Shown: piece by piece, positions 18,753 to 29,281 of the stretch | Layout: each line of letters begins with the position of its first letter | How positions within the stretch are numbered: position 1 is the first letter of the stretch | NCBI RefSeq assembly: GCF_014836765.1 | Contig: NZ_JACSQG010000003.1 | Span: 186,001-250,000, forward strand | From: Serpens gallinarum | GTDB lineage: Bacteria > Pseudomonadota > Gammaproteobacteria > Pseudomonadales > Pseudomonadaceae | DNA length: 64,000 nucleotides | Direction: 5' to 3' | Notes under the pieces: generated by a model | Told to the model about the DNA's origin: nothing | The model's database searches: none | The model's input: the letters and a program-made list of their open reading frames with translations, nothing else | Position numbers and translations under genes: made by a program

Positions 18753-21296
18753 CTACTTCTCCTCCACGCCCAATTGCTCCCACATCGCCCGAGTAATCCG
18801 CTGGCGATTGGCATAGCCCTTCCAGGGATCACCCTTCATGTTGTCCAGCCGCTCGTGCAGGTTGTGAATCGTCCACTGGTTTGAGCTGTGTAGCTCGGTC
18901 AGTTCGTCACGGGCGATGGGCACTGACACCGCCAGGCCCGGTCGGGCGCGCACCGAGTAGGCGCACACGGTGCTGGCGCCGCGCTGGTTGCGCAGGTAAT
19001 CGATAAAGATCTTGCCGACCCGGTTCTTCGGCCCCGACGTGGCGGTAAAACGCTCCGGCAACTGACGCGTCAGGAGCTGGGCAATCGCCTTGCTGAAGCG
19101 TTTCACGGCGTCCCAGTCGTCGCGGCGAGCCAGGGGCACGATGATGTGCAAACCCTTGCCACCGCTGGTTTTCAAAAACGCCGAGAGTTTCAGCTCATCG
19201 AGCACCGTCAGGGTCAGCTGCGCCGCTTCCAGCATACTGCGCCAGGGCAGCGCCGGGTCCGGGTCGAGGTCGAGGACAAAGTGGTCCGGCGTTTCGATGC
19301 GGTCGTGGGTGGCGCCCCAGGTGTGCAGCTCGATGGTGCCCATCTGTACGGCGCCAATCAGCGCCTGCAGGCTGTCGATTTCCATGAGCTGATCGTGCTT
19401 GGGGTCCAGCGCGCGATCGAGGTGCTTGATGTGCGGGATGGCCAGGCGCACCGCGTGTTTCTGAAAGAATTGTTCGCCACCTACCCCGTCCGGGGCACGC
19501 AACAGAGACACTGGACGGTTGTCCAGTTTGGGCAGAATCCACTCGGCAATGCTGGCGTAGAAGCGCGCCAGGTCGAGTTTCGTCGCGCCGCTTTCGGGGT
19601 CGATCACCCGCTGCGGATTACTGATGCGGATCTCCGCCACCAGATCGCTTGCCGCCGGACTGCCGGCCACCGGATTGCCGGTGGGCGCGGCCTTAGTGGC
19701 GCTGCTTTTCAGCTCGGCAGGTTTCACCGCCCGTTCATGAACAATTTCCTCGGCTGGTTTGTCGCTGCGCTGGGCGATGAACGCCGCCTGGCGCACGATT
19801 CCTTCACGGGTCCATTCGGCAAATTCCACCTCGCCCACAAGCTTGGGCTCGATCCAGTGCACGTCCTTGATGGCGGTGCCACGCGGTGGGTTGGCGAGCG
19901 GTGCGTCGGCACGTTCCAGTTTGCGCATCTGGGCGTGCAGGGCTTTCAGGCTGTGTTCGTTGAACCCGGTGCCCACCCGTCCGGCGTAGCGCAAGCCGTC
20001 CTTGTCATTGACGGCCAGCAACAGCGCACCGAACCCGCTGCGGCTGCCCTTGGGCTTGCTGTAGCCGATAATCACGAATTCCTGGCGCAAGCGGCACTTG
20101 AGCTTGATCCAGTCGGGGCTGCGTCGTGATTGATAAGTGCTGCCGGCGCGCTTGCCGATTACGCCCTCCAGGGACATGGCACAGGCACTGGCGAGGATGT
20201 CGTGGTGGCTGGCCTGAAAGGCTTCGGAAAAACGCAGCAATGGCTGCGGCTTGTCCATCAACGCCTGTTGCAGCGCCGCGCGCCGTTCCTCTACGGGGCG
20301 TTCACGCAGGTCTTCGCCATTCAAAAAGGGCGCATCGAACAGGTAATACACAATTTCCTGGCTGCGCCCCAGGTCAAAGGCATTCTGCAGTGACTGAAAA
20401 TCCGGCAAGCCTTTCTCGTTGAGCACCACCACCTCCCCGTCCAGCCAGCTGTTGGGCAGGCCCAGCTCGGCAATGGCTTCGGCCTGCTGCGACAAGCGCT
20501 CGGTCCAGTCGTTGCCCTTGCGGGTATACAGGCGCACCCCATCGACGGTAATGCAAGCCAGCATGCGATAGCCGTCAAATTTGATCTCGTACAGCCAGTC
20601 GCCCGGTGGCGGACGGTCCACCAGCGTGGCCAGTTCCGGGGTCAGGCTGTCCGGTACCGCGACCGCTGCCTTGCGGGGCTTGGCTGCAGTGGATTTGGCT
20701 GTCTTGCTTGTTGGCTTTTTCTCCGTGATCCGCGCGCTGCTCAACACGCTTTCCGGGCGCGCCTGCACGATGTCGTAATCGCTGGCGGGACGCGCCGTAC
20801 CGTCGCGCTCCTTGATCAACAGCCATTGCTCCTTGTCGCCGCTGCCGCGCAGGTGGGTGCGTACCAGGGTCCAGTCGCCGCTGAGTTTTTCGCCCACCAG
20901 GGTGAACTTCAGCTTGCCGTCCCGGTACGCCGCGACCGGATCGCCGTGGGGCTGCCAGACGCCATGATCCCAGACGATCACGTCACCCGCGCCATAATGC
21001 CCAGCGGGAATGCTGCCTTCAAAGCTCGCATATTCCAGCGGGTGATCTTCCACGTGGACGGCCAGGCGCTTGTCGTTGGGGTCCAGGCTGGGGCCCTTGG
21101 GCACTGCCCAGCTTTTCAAGGTGCCGTTCAGCTCAAGGCGAAAGTCATAGTGCAGACGTCGCGCATCATGCTTCTGAATCACGAAACTTAGCGCCTTGTC
21201 GCTGTTGCGGCTCTTTTTTCGCGTCGTGTCGCCGCTCGGTTCAGGCGTCGCGGCAAAGTTGCGCTTGCGCTGGTAATGGCTCAACGGGTCGGCCAT
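18753..21296 (-). CDS. ligD: multifunctional ATP-dependent DNA ligase LigD
   Basis: LigD repairs double-strand breaks by non-homologous end joining with Ku. The 847 residues are in the Pseudomonas order phosphoesterase - ligase - polymerase. The phosphoesterase residues His43, His49, Asp51, Arg53, His85 and Tyr89 are all present, matching those of P. aeruginosa LigD shifted by one. The ligase lysine is Lys239 in YEIKFDGYR, after a Lys/Thr/Ala-rich linker (190-215). The primase-polymerase part occupies about 555-847 with the metal motif LDLDPDP. It lies nine bases after the ku stop on the same strand, so the two are probably co-transcribed. No defect is visible. Confidence 0.97.
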   Translation of the reverse strand: MADPLSHYQRKRNFAATPEPSGDTTRKKSRNSDKALSFVIQKHDARRLHYDFRLELNGTLKSWAVPKGPSLDPNDKRLAVHVEDHPLEYASFEGSIPAGHYGAGDVIVWDHGVWQPHGDPVAAYRDGKLKFTLVGEKLSGDWTLVRTHLRGSGDKEQWLLIKERDGTARPASDYDIVQARPESVLSSARITEKKPTSKTAKSTAAKPRKAAVAVPDSLTPELATLVDRPPPGDWLYEIKFDGYRMLACITVDGVRLYTRKGNDWTERLSQQAEAIAELGLPNSWLDGEVVVLNEKGLPDFQSLQNAFDLGRSQEIVYYLFDAPFLNGEDLRERPVEERRAALQQALMDKPQPLLRFSEAFQASHHDILASACAMSLEGVIGKRAGSTYQSRRSPDWIKLKCRLRQEFVIIGYSKPKGSRSGFGALLLAVNDKDGLRYAGRVGTGFNEHSLKALHAQMRKLERADAPLANPPRGTAIKDVHWIEPKLVGEVEFAEWTREGIVRQAAFIAQRSDKPAEEIVHERAVKPAELKSSATKAAPTGNPVAGSPAASDLVAEIRISNPQRVIDPESGATKLDLARFYASIAEWILPKLDNRPVSLLRAPDGVGGEQFFQKHAVRLAIPHIKHLDRALDPKHDQLMEIDSLQALIGAVQMGTIELHTWGATHDRIETPDHFVLDLDPDPALPWRSMLEAAQLTLTVLDELKLSAFLKTSGGKGLHIIVPLARRDDWDAVKRFSKAIAQLLTRQLPERFTATSGPKNRVGKIFIDYLRNQRGASTVCAYSVRARPGLAVSVPIARDELTELHSSNQWTIHNLHERLDNMKGDPWKGYANRQRITRAMWEQLGVEEK

Positions 21297-21305
21297 GGAT
21301 ATTCC

Positions 21306-22196
21306 TCATTTGCTGCGCGCGGTCTTGCCGGTTTTCTTGCGCGGCGCGGGTTTTTCCTTTGGCGTGCTGGCCGTGTCGTCCGTGTCCGCTTTCGCGCTTT
21401 CCCCGCGCTTGCCGCTCAGGCTGCGCTTGAGCAGTTCGGTCAGGTCGATGACATCGGCGCTGCGCCGCGCCTCGCCTGCCTCGACGCCTTCGACATGGGT
21501 GATCTTGCCGGCGCTGGCCTTCTCTTCCACCAGCTCCATGATTTTTTCCTGGAAGGTGTCGCGGTAGTCGTCGGGTTGCCAGTCGCCGCTCATGTCCTCG
21601 ATCAGGCGCTTGGCCATGTCCAGTTCCGCCTTGGCCAGGTCCGGTTTGCTGACCGCGCTGCCCAGTTCGAGAATCGCCAAGCTGCGCACCTCGGCGGGCC
21701 AGCGCAGCTTGACCAGTACCAGTGCATCTTCCAGGGGCATCAATGCCGCCAAGTATTGCCGGGTATGCAGCACGACGCGGGCCAGGGCCACCCGGCCGCT
21801 GCCTCTCAAGGCCTCACGCAACAGGGCGTAGACCTTCTCGCCACGCTTTTCGGGGCTCAGGTAATACGGCGTGTCGATGTTCTGCAGCGGGATTTGCTCG
21901 CGTTCGACGAAGGTGAAGATATCGATGGTCTGCGTCGATTGCGGATGGGCCGTGCGGATTTCCTCTTCGCTGAGGACCACATAACGCCCCTTCTCGAACT
22001 GCACGCCCTTGACGATATTTTCCGAGGTGATTTCCTTGCCGGTCACCTTGTTGATGCGCTTGTAACCGACCGGGTCCATGCTGCGCTTGTCCAGCCAGTC
22101 GAAGTCCACGCCCTGGCTGGAAGTGGCCGACACCAGGCCCACCGGGATGTGTACCAGGCCGAAGCTGATTGCGCCTTTCCAGATGGATCGAGGCAT
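21306..22196 (-). CDS. ku: non-homologous end joining protein Ku
   Basis: A homodimeric ring protein that binds DNA ends and recruits LigD. The 296 residues open with MPRSIWKGAISFGLVHIPVG, the family signature, and show the conserved blocks GYKRINKVTGKEI and TPYYLSPEKRGEKVYALLRE. The last 40 residues are Lys/Ser/Pro-rich (KKTGKTARSK), a basic tail typical of bacterial Ku. It is immediately upstream of ligD. Co-location with glycogen and stress genes suggests stationary-phase expression, by inference. Confidence 0.97.
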   Translation of the reverse strand: MPRSIWKGAISFGLVHIPVGLVSATSSQGVDFDWLDKRSMDPVGYKRINKVTGKEITSENIVKGVQFEKGRYVVLSEEEIRTAHPQSTQTIDIFTFVEREQIPLQNIDTPYYLSPEKRGEKVYALLREALRGSGRVALARVVLHTRQYLAALMPLEDALVLVKLRWPAEVRSLAILELGSAVSKPDLAKAELDMAKRLIEDMSGDWQPDDYRDTFQEKIMELVEEKASAGKITHVEGVEAGEARRSADVIDLTELLKRSLSGKRGESAKADTDDTASTPKEKPAPRKKTGKTARSK

Positions 22197-22231
22197 TGTT
22201 GCGATCCTCCAAATTCCTGAAAAGTGACCGC

Positions 22232-22723
22232 TTACTCCTTGGTTTTCTTTTCCAGATGATCGACAAGGTGCGGCACCAGGTTGAGCACAATCAAGCCCAG
22301 CAAGGTACCCAGCACGGCTGTGGCTTCACTGCCCATGCCCACCGACATGCCAATGGCCGCGGTGAGCCAGATGCCGGCCGCCGTGGTCAGTCCCTTGACC
22401 TCATTGATGTGGTCGTTTTTCAGTATGGTTCCGGCGCAGAGAAATCCAACTCCGGCGACGACACCCTGAATGACTCGGCTCATGGCGTCCTCAAGGGCAC
22501 CGTCCAGCTGCGGTACCAGCACGAACATCGCTGAGCCCAGCGCGACCAGCATATGGGTACGCACTCCGGCCGCCTTGCCACTATGCTCACGCTCATAGCC
22601 CAGCAAGGCGCCCAGTAACGCAGCCAGAAACAAACGCAGGGTGACGCGAACGGCCTGGTCCAGCTCGGCGATATCGGAAAACTCATCTGTAAGCGTTTCT
22701 ACGATTACCGCCCATGCGCTCAT
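22232..22723 (-). CDS. MgtC/SapB-family membrane protein
   Basis: A 163-residue inner-membrane protein of the MgtC/SapB family. The hallmark segments are LRLFLAALLGALLGYERE, then AAGVRTHMLVALGSAMF, and later GVGFLCAGTILKN and VKGLTTAAGIWLTAAIGM. These form four or five helices. MgtC proteins modulate the F1Fo ATP synthase and magnesium or phosphate balance in some bacteria; this short form lacks the C-terminal soluble domain of Salmonella MgtC, so function is uncertain. The start at 22723 is preferred over 22852, since residues before it are not family-like. It is 35 bases upstream of ku on the same strand. Confidence 0.85.
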   Translation of the reverse strand: MSAWAVIVETLTDEFSDIAELDQAVRVTLRLFLAALLGALLGYEREHSGKAAGVRTHMLVALGSAMFVLVPQLDGALEDAMSRVIQGVVAGVGFLCAGTILKNDHINEVKGLTTAAGIWLTAAIGMSVGMGSEATAVLGTLLGLIVLNLVPHLVDHLEKKTKE

Positions 22724-23344
22724 CCCGACAATTCCTGCCCCACTGATCTGTAGCGAGTGCTGGCGCAGCGAAGGCAGCGCTGACAAAACATATCTTCCTG
22801 ACCAAGGCGCACCTGAATGGGTTGTGTCCAGCTGCATCCTGCCAACAGGCAACGGAAAACCATAACGCCTCCTTATGCGGGTTCACCGCGGGATTAGGGC
22901 TCAAGGGTTTCGACTGCGAAAAGCAAACGATGGTTGCCTCAAGAGACGAAACCGAGCACAAACTTGCGGGGCTTCAGCGATGCGGAGGAAAACATAGGAG
23001 CGGAATGCCCCAGGACAGCCAGCCTACTTGCTTTTCACCTCCCATAACGGGTCCAGGCGAGTCGTATGACCTGGGCTCATCATTTCCGCTCCACGGGGAG
23101 GCTGCGCCGGGCTGGGAAATCTGGCGGGAATGCGAAAGGAATAAAACGGCTGCGAAATCGATGATTCGGCGTCTGGCCCAAAGAGGAAAACGCGCATGGC
23201 AAAATTCAAACCCTGTATATCTATACAGCAATCTGGAAAAAACCATTTTGTGCAGCCCTTGCGAACGCAGGGGACAATCGTTGGGATTTTTGCGCGGGTA
23301 GAAACGCCCGAGAATGCGGTGGCTTACAACAGCCAAGGCCACAT
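22724..23344. other. 621-base stretch with no convincing gene
   Basis: Open frames of 100-160 codons run through here on both strands, but none has recognisable protein sequence and none is clearly preferred by ribosome site. The main identifiable element is a LexA box at 23213-23228. The stretch could hold a decayed gene, a small RNA or an unrecognised short SOS peptide. Confidence 0.5.
23213..23228. promoter_or_regulatory. LexA (SOS) box
   Basis: CTGTATATCTATACAG is a perfect CTGT-N8-ACAG palindrome with an AT-rich centre, very close to the gamma-proteobacterial LexA consensus. The nearest ATG rightwards or leftwards begins only short open frames: a plus-strand frame from 23196 contains the box itself, and a minus-strand frame starts 15 bases from it at 23197 without a ribosome site. 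The nearest confident gene it could control is the MgtC-like gene, about 490 bases away. The site is clear; its target is not. Confidence 0.75.
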
Positions 23345-23488
23345 TCAATCTTCTCGCCGGTTGGGATTTAGTTGCTTACCCCTGTTCCCTTGGTTTTGAT
23401 CGTATTGCCGATTGGTGCCCTTCGTTCCCTGGTTGGCGTTTTGCTGATTTGCGCTGTTGTCGGCGGGATCAATACGCTTACGGGGCAT
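23345..23488 (-). CDS. 47-residue Asn/Gln/Arg-rich hypothetical protein
   Basis: A small frame starting MPRKRIDPADNSANQQNANQ and ending LNPNRRED. It is highly hydrophilic, with repeated N-Q-G-R patterns and no hydrophobic core, so it is probably disordered. A strong ribosome site (GAGGGGGG) lies about five bases before the ATG. I do not recognise a family. It lies upstream of nothing on its strand except the gene-free stretch, and downstream of the KGG protein at 23547-23711, with which it may be co-transcribed (58-base gap). Its composition and neighbourhood suggest a stress-type small protein like the KGG gene, by inference. Confidence 0.6.
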   Translation of the reverse strand: MPRKRIDPADNSANQQNANQGTKGTNRQYDQNQGNRGKQLNPNRRED

Positions 23489-23546
23489 GACACCCCCCTC
23501 AGCGGGTGGCGGAAGCTTCCCGCTTCCGCCGCGCGCAACTTACAGG

Positions 23547-23711
23547 TTAGTTGCGCTTGCTGCTTTGACCCCCTTTCTTGCCTGCTTCAGAGGCACGTTC
23601 GGGATCATTCTTGAAATTGCCACCACTGACGTGGCCCCCTTTTTTCCCCGCTTCGGAAGCGCGTTGCGGGTCCTCAGCGAAGTTGCCTTTACCACCTTGA
23701 CGGTCAGCCAT
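23547..23711 (-). CDS. KGG-repeat stress-induced small protein
   Basis: A 54-residue hydrophilic protein with two copies of the KGG motif: GNFAEDPQRASEAGKKGG, then GNFKNDPERASEAGKKGG. This is the YciG/con-10-like KGG family, induced by stress or stationary phase in enterics and pseudomonads; molecular function is unknown. The ATG at 23711 is preferred since upstream in-frame codons (to 23813) are not family-like and GAGG precedes this ATG. From memory PAO1 has a homologue (PA2146) close to glgP, as here. Confidence 0.88.
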   Translation of the reverse strand: MADRQGGKGNFAEDPQRASEAGKKGGHVSGGNFKNDPERASEAGKKGGQSSKRN

Positions 23712-23916
23712 TTCTAAATGCCTCTTTTCAGGTTTGGTAAACAGGCGCGTTACGCACCTATATCCATGGATGCCCCTCTCATGAGGAAGTTCGCCTCTTT
23801 TTAAGAGCAACATTGCATCGATAACAGTGTTTCAGGCATAGGATGGAACAAGGCAGCTGGCCATGGCGAAGCGCTGAATTGGTGATGCAACCTGTTTATT
23901 CAGGTGCGCTTCGTCA

Positions 23917-26388
<2,472 letters not shown>

Positions 26389-26563
26389 GAGGACGCCTCT
26401 CTCTAGTCGTGGCATTGAGCACCTTCATGCCGTGATGCCTACTGGATGACTAAGCGTGAGGCTGCCGCGAGCGGGCGGGAGTTCCCTCGAACCAATTCCT
26501 GGCCCGCCGCTCCACATGGATGACGCTGTGCATTTTTGTGTGGGTTTTATGGAGAGTGCCGCC

Positions 26564-26938
26564 ATGCCTCGCGGAAGCAAAGAGAAATACACCGACAAGC
26601 AAAAGCGCAAGGCCGAGCATATCGAGGACAGCTACAAGGAAAAGGGCGTTTCGGAGGATGAAGCCGAGGCGCGCGCCTGGGCGACGGTCAATAAGCAGTC
26701 CGGTGGCGGTGAGCGCAAGGGTGGCTCTGGTCAGAAGAAGTCGTCGACAGCCAAGACTCAGGATCGCCAGCAATCAGCGCGTCGCGCGGTGGCCACCAAG
26801 CACGGCGTGCCCCGCTCCAAGTCCGCCAGCCTGGAAGAGCAGACCAAGGCGCAGCTGCTGGAAAAAGCCCGCGCCAAGAATATTCCCGGCCGTTCCACCA
26901 TGCGCAAGCAGGAGCTGATCGAGGCGCTTCAGCGCTGA
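26564..26938 (+). CDS. small basic protein with a Rho-N/SAP-like C-terminus
   Basis: A 124-residue, very lysine/arginine-rich protein. Residues 1-45 (SKEKYTDKQKRKAEHIEDSY, then KEKGVSEDEAEARAWATVNK) form a helical block common in small proteobacterial proteins often labelled plasmid stabilisation protein. Residues 46-85 are a Gly/Ser/Lys linker. Residues 90-124 (KAQLLEKARAKNIPGRSTMR, then KQELIEALQR) match the Rho termination factor N-terminal helix-extended-helix fold, which binds nucleic acid. GGAGAG at 26551-26556 supports the ATG at 26564. DNA or RNA binding is likely; the biological role is unknown. Confidence 0.8.
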   Translation: MPRGSKEKYTDKQKRKAEHIEDSYKEKGVSEDEAEARAWATVNKQSGGGERKGGSGQKKSSTAKTQDRQQSARRAVATKHGVPRSKSASLEEQTKAQLLEKARAKNIPGRSTMRKQELIEALQR

Positions 26939-26968
26939 TTGAAACGTCGCGACAAGTCGCCCGTCCTC

Positions 26969-27937
26969 TTACTTATCCCTCGCGAGTGCTGGCAAGTGTT
27001 CAGCGTTCAACAAGGGCGCCTTCGCCGCCAGACCGCCGAAGGAGATGGCCGGGTCGACATAACGCATCGCCGATTTCATGTCCTTCCAGCCGATATAGGT
27101 CATCAGGGTTTTTAGGTCCCAGCCATTGGCGGTCGCCCAGGTCGCGAAGCCGCGACGCAACGAGTGGCTGGTGTACAGCTCGGCCGGCACGCCGGCGCGC
27201 TGCAAGATCTGCCGCAGCAGCGCGATCATGCTGCCGGGGTGCAACCCCTCCTCGCCCAAATGCCCCCAACGGCTGATGCGCCGGAACACCGCGCCCTGAC
27301 TGATCCCCGCGACACCAATCCAGGACAGATAGGCCTGCACCGGGCACAACTGTTTCAACGCCGGCGCCTGGTAGGTGGTGCCGAGATTTTGCCGGTCACC
27401 TTTACTGAACGGCAGGTAGAGCGTCATGCCACTCCCCGCCTCGGCCTGAATGTGTTCAATTTGCAGGCGACACAGCTCATCGCTGCGAAACCCCCGCCAA
27501 AAACCCAGCAACACTAACGCCGCATCGCGCCTGCTGCGCAACAGCCGCGCGCTGTTTCCTGCGTTCAGGGCGTCGTCCGCCTCCTGTTCCAGCCAGGCGA
27601 CGGTTTGCTGCAGATGCTGCAACTGCAACGGCGCCGCCTGTTTTTCCTGGGCTGGATGCAAGGTACGGATACCTTTCAGCACCTGGCGCACCAGCGGCGC
27701 TTTGGTCGGATCGGGAAAGCCCTGACTGACATGCCATTGCGCCAAAGCCGCCAGGCGTTGCTTGAGCGTGTTCAGCGAAAGCGTCTGCGCATGGGCAGCC
27801 AGGTAGCGCGCGACGCTCTCGCTGGTGGCCGGCAGAAAGCCGCCCCAGCTCACTTCGAAATGCTCAATGGCCGACTGATAGCTACGCCGCGTGTTCTCCC
27901 GCGTACTCGCCTGCAGATAGCGCTCGATATCGCTCAT
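26969..27937 (-). CDS. tyrosine-type site-specific recombinase
   Basis: A 322-residue integrase-fold protein. A SAM-like N-terminal domain (1-95, YLQASTRENTRRSYQSAIEH) precedes a catalytic domain with the complete set Arg151 (GFRSDEL), Lys179 (FSKGD), His258-x-x-Arg261 (SHSLRRG), Trp284 and the nucleophile Tyr293 (MRYVD). It therefore looks active. No excisionase, attachment-site repeat or phage gene is nearby, so it is not obviously the integrase of a resident element. It is divergent from a KfrA-like gene across a 181-base AT-rich control region and converges with the Rho-N-like gene. Confidence 0.92.
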   Translation of the reverse strand: MSDIERYLQASTRENTRRSYQSAIEHFEVSWGGFLPATSESVARYLAAHAQTLSLNTLKQRLAALAQWHVSQGFPDPTKAPLVRQVLKGIRTLHPAQEKQAAPLQLQHLQQTVAWLEQEADDALNAGNSARLLRSRRDAALVLLGFWRGFRSDELCRLQIEHIQAEAGSGMTLYLPFSKGDRQNLGTTYQAPALKQLCPVQAYLSWIGVAGISQGAVFRRISRWGHLGEEGLHPGSMIALLRQILQRAGVPAELYTSHSLRRGFATWATANGWDLKTLMTYIGWKDMKSAMRYVDPAISFGGLAAKAPLLNAEHLPALARDK

Positions 27938-28024
27938 GGTCTACTCCCGCCTGCCCAGGCGTACTGAATTGCATCCCACAGACACCGATTTGCGTGATGA
28001 CACGGGATAATGCGCCGTTATTCT

Positions 28025-28050
28025 ATCTCACAAATAACAAAATATGAGAT
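28025..28050. promoter_or_regulatory. inverted repeat in the integrase/KfrA control region
   Basis: ATCTCA at 28025-28030 is mirrored by TGAGAT at 28045-28050 with an AT-rich 14-base spacer. It sits between two divergent genes in the most AT-rich segment of the neighbourhood. A binding site for the KfrA-like protein or the recombinase is possible; this is inferred from symmetry only. Confidence 0.45.
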
Positions 28051-28065
28051 GAAATTATATCCGTA

Positions 28066-28102
28066 TTAGTATGTAATTACGTGGTATGTAATTCAGTACT
28101 AA
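28066..28102. promoter_or_regulatory. direct and inverted repeats upstream of the KfrA-like gene
   Basis: GTATGTAATT occurs at 28069-28078 and again at 28084-28093, a 15-base period. The block is bracketed by TTAGTA (28066-28071) and TACTAA (28097-28102). KfrA proteins usually repress their own gene by binding such repeats, so this is a candidate autoregulatory operator close to the start at 28119. Confidence 0.5.
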
Positions 28103-28118
28103 ATAGTAGGAGCGAAGC

Positions 28119-29255
28119 ATGGCCCGAGGTGGCATCAACAAAGCGAACGTGCAGCGAGCCCGTCAGGCCCTGCTCGATCGCGGCGAGCATCCGAGCATCG
28201 ACGCGATACGTGTCGAGCTGGGTAATACCGGCTCGAAAACCACCATTCATCGCTATCTGAAGGAGCTGGACAACCAGCCAGCCACTGCATTGCGCACCGA
28301 CCAGCCGTTGAATGAGCAGCTTGCCGGCTTGGTCAACCAACTGGCCGAACAGTTAGCCGAGCAGGCGCAGGAAACCGTGAGTGATGAGCGCGCAGAGCTG
28401 GCCCGGGATCGTCTGGCCTGGCAGCAACGCTTGCAGGAGGCGGAACAACGTATTCAGCAACTCGGCGCCGAATGCGAAGCGCTGACGGCACAGTTGCAGG
28501 CGGAACAGCTTGCCCACCAACACACGCGTGAGGAATTTCAGCGCCTGCAAGTGGACAATGCACGCGCCCTGCAAGCCTGCCAGGACCTGCAAACACGCGT
28601 GCTGGAACGGGATGAGCACATTCGCTCCCTGGAAGAAAAGCATCAGCATGCCCGCGATGCCCTGCAACATTACCGCGAGGCCAGCAAGGAGCAGCGCGAA
28701 CAGGAAGAGCGCCGCCATGCCGCCGAGGTCCAGCACTTGCAGATGGAAATGCGTCAGTTGCAACAGACCTTGATCGTCAAGCAGGACGAACTGACGCGCC
28801 TGAATCGCGACAACGAACGCCTGACCAGCGAATCAGGGCAATTGCGCCGTGAAAATCATGCCCGGCAGGACGCTTTACAACGCCAGACAACGGAAATGGC
28901 GGAGTTGAAGGAACAACTCACCCAGGCTCTGACAGGTAATCAGGTATTGCAGGCGCGCCTTGAGGCCCAAGAGGTCGAAACCCAGCGTCTGGACAGCAGA
29001 TATGCTGAACAGCAACAGGCCATGGCGACAGCCCAAGCCATGCTGCACGATGAGCGCCTTGAGTTTTACCAGCGCCACGCTGCGCAGCGACAGCGCTTGC
29101 AGACGTTGAGTGCGCTTCTATCCCGAGCGTCCCAAGCGCTGTCCAAGGATAAAGTTGGCGCGCCTGGCGCTTTAGCGGTTGGCGATGGCGCGCTGCTGGG
29201 CTGGTTGAGCGAAGCTCAATCGCTGCTGGCGGAAGACACCAGCAGCGAGCCATAA
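28119..29255 (+). CDS. KfrA-like DNA-binding coiled-coil protein
   Basis: A 378-residue protein. Residues 1-115 match the KfrA N-terminal DNA-binding domain (INKANVQRARQALLDRGEHP, then SIDAIRVELGNTGSKTTIHR). Residues 60-330 are almost continuous Gln/Glu/Leu/Arg coiled coil, with a less helical tail ending AEDTSSEP. KfrA proteins are plasmid-borne, bind their own promoter and help stable inheritance by forming filamentous nucleoprotein complexes. TAGGAG at 28107-28112 is the ribosome site. Chromosomal pairing with a divergent recombinase is unusual and no plasmid functions are visible. It ends 26 bases from the convergent hemerythrin gene. Confidence 0.85.
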   Translation: MARGGINKANVQRARQALLDRGEHPSIDAIRVELGNTGSKTTIHRYLKELDNQPATALRTDQPLNEQLAGLVNQLAEQLAEQAQETVSDERAELARDRLAWQQRLQEAEQRIQQLGAECEALTAQLQAEQLAHQHTREEFQRLQVDNARALQACQDLQTRVLERDEHIRSLEEKHQHARDALQHYREASKEQREQEERRHAAEVQHLQMEMRQLQQTLIVKQDELTRLNRDNERLTSESGQLRRENHARQDALQRQTTEMAELKEQLTQALTGNQVLQARLEAQEVETQRLDSRYAEQQQAMATAQAMLHDERLEFYQRHAAQRQRLQTLSALLSRASQALSKDKVGAPGALAVGDGALLGWLSEAQSLLAEDTSSEP

Positions 29256-29281
29256 CAGGCCGTTTAAAGTACGGACCTACG

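Noticed and set aside
23024-23197. 57-residue minus-strand frame beginning 15 bases from the LexA box
   Set aside because: There is no ribosome site, and the product is not recognisable. It was not annotated but could be the SOS target and is noted with the LexA box.
22822-23301. Plus-strand 159-codon frame in the LexA-box region
   Set aside because: It begins within the region upstream of the MgtC-like gene and shows no protein-like pattern. The opposing frame 22974-23348 is equally unconvincing, so neither is annotated.
26969-27937. Reading the recombinase as the integrase of a resident prophage
   Set aside because: No phage structural genes, excisionase or flanking att repeats are present; the neighbours are core stress genes.
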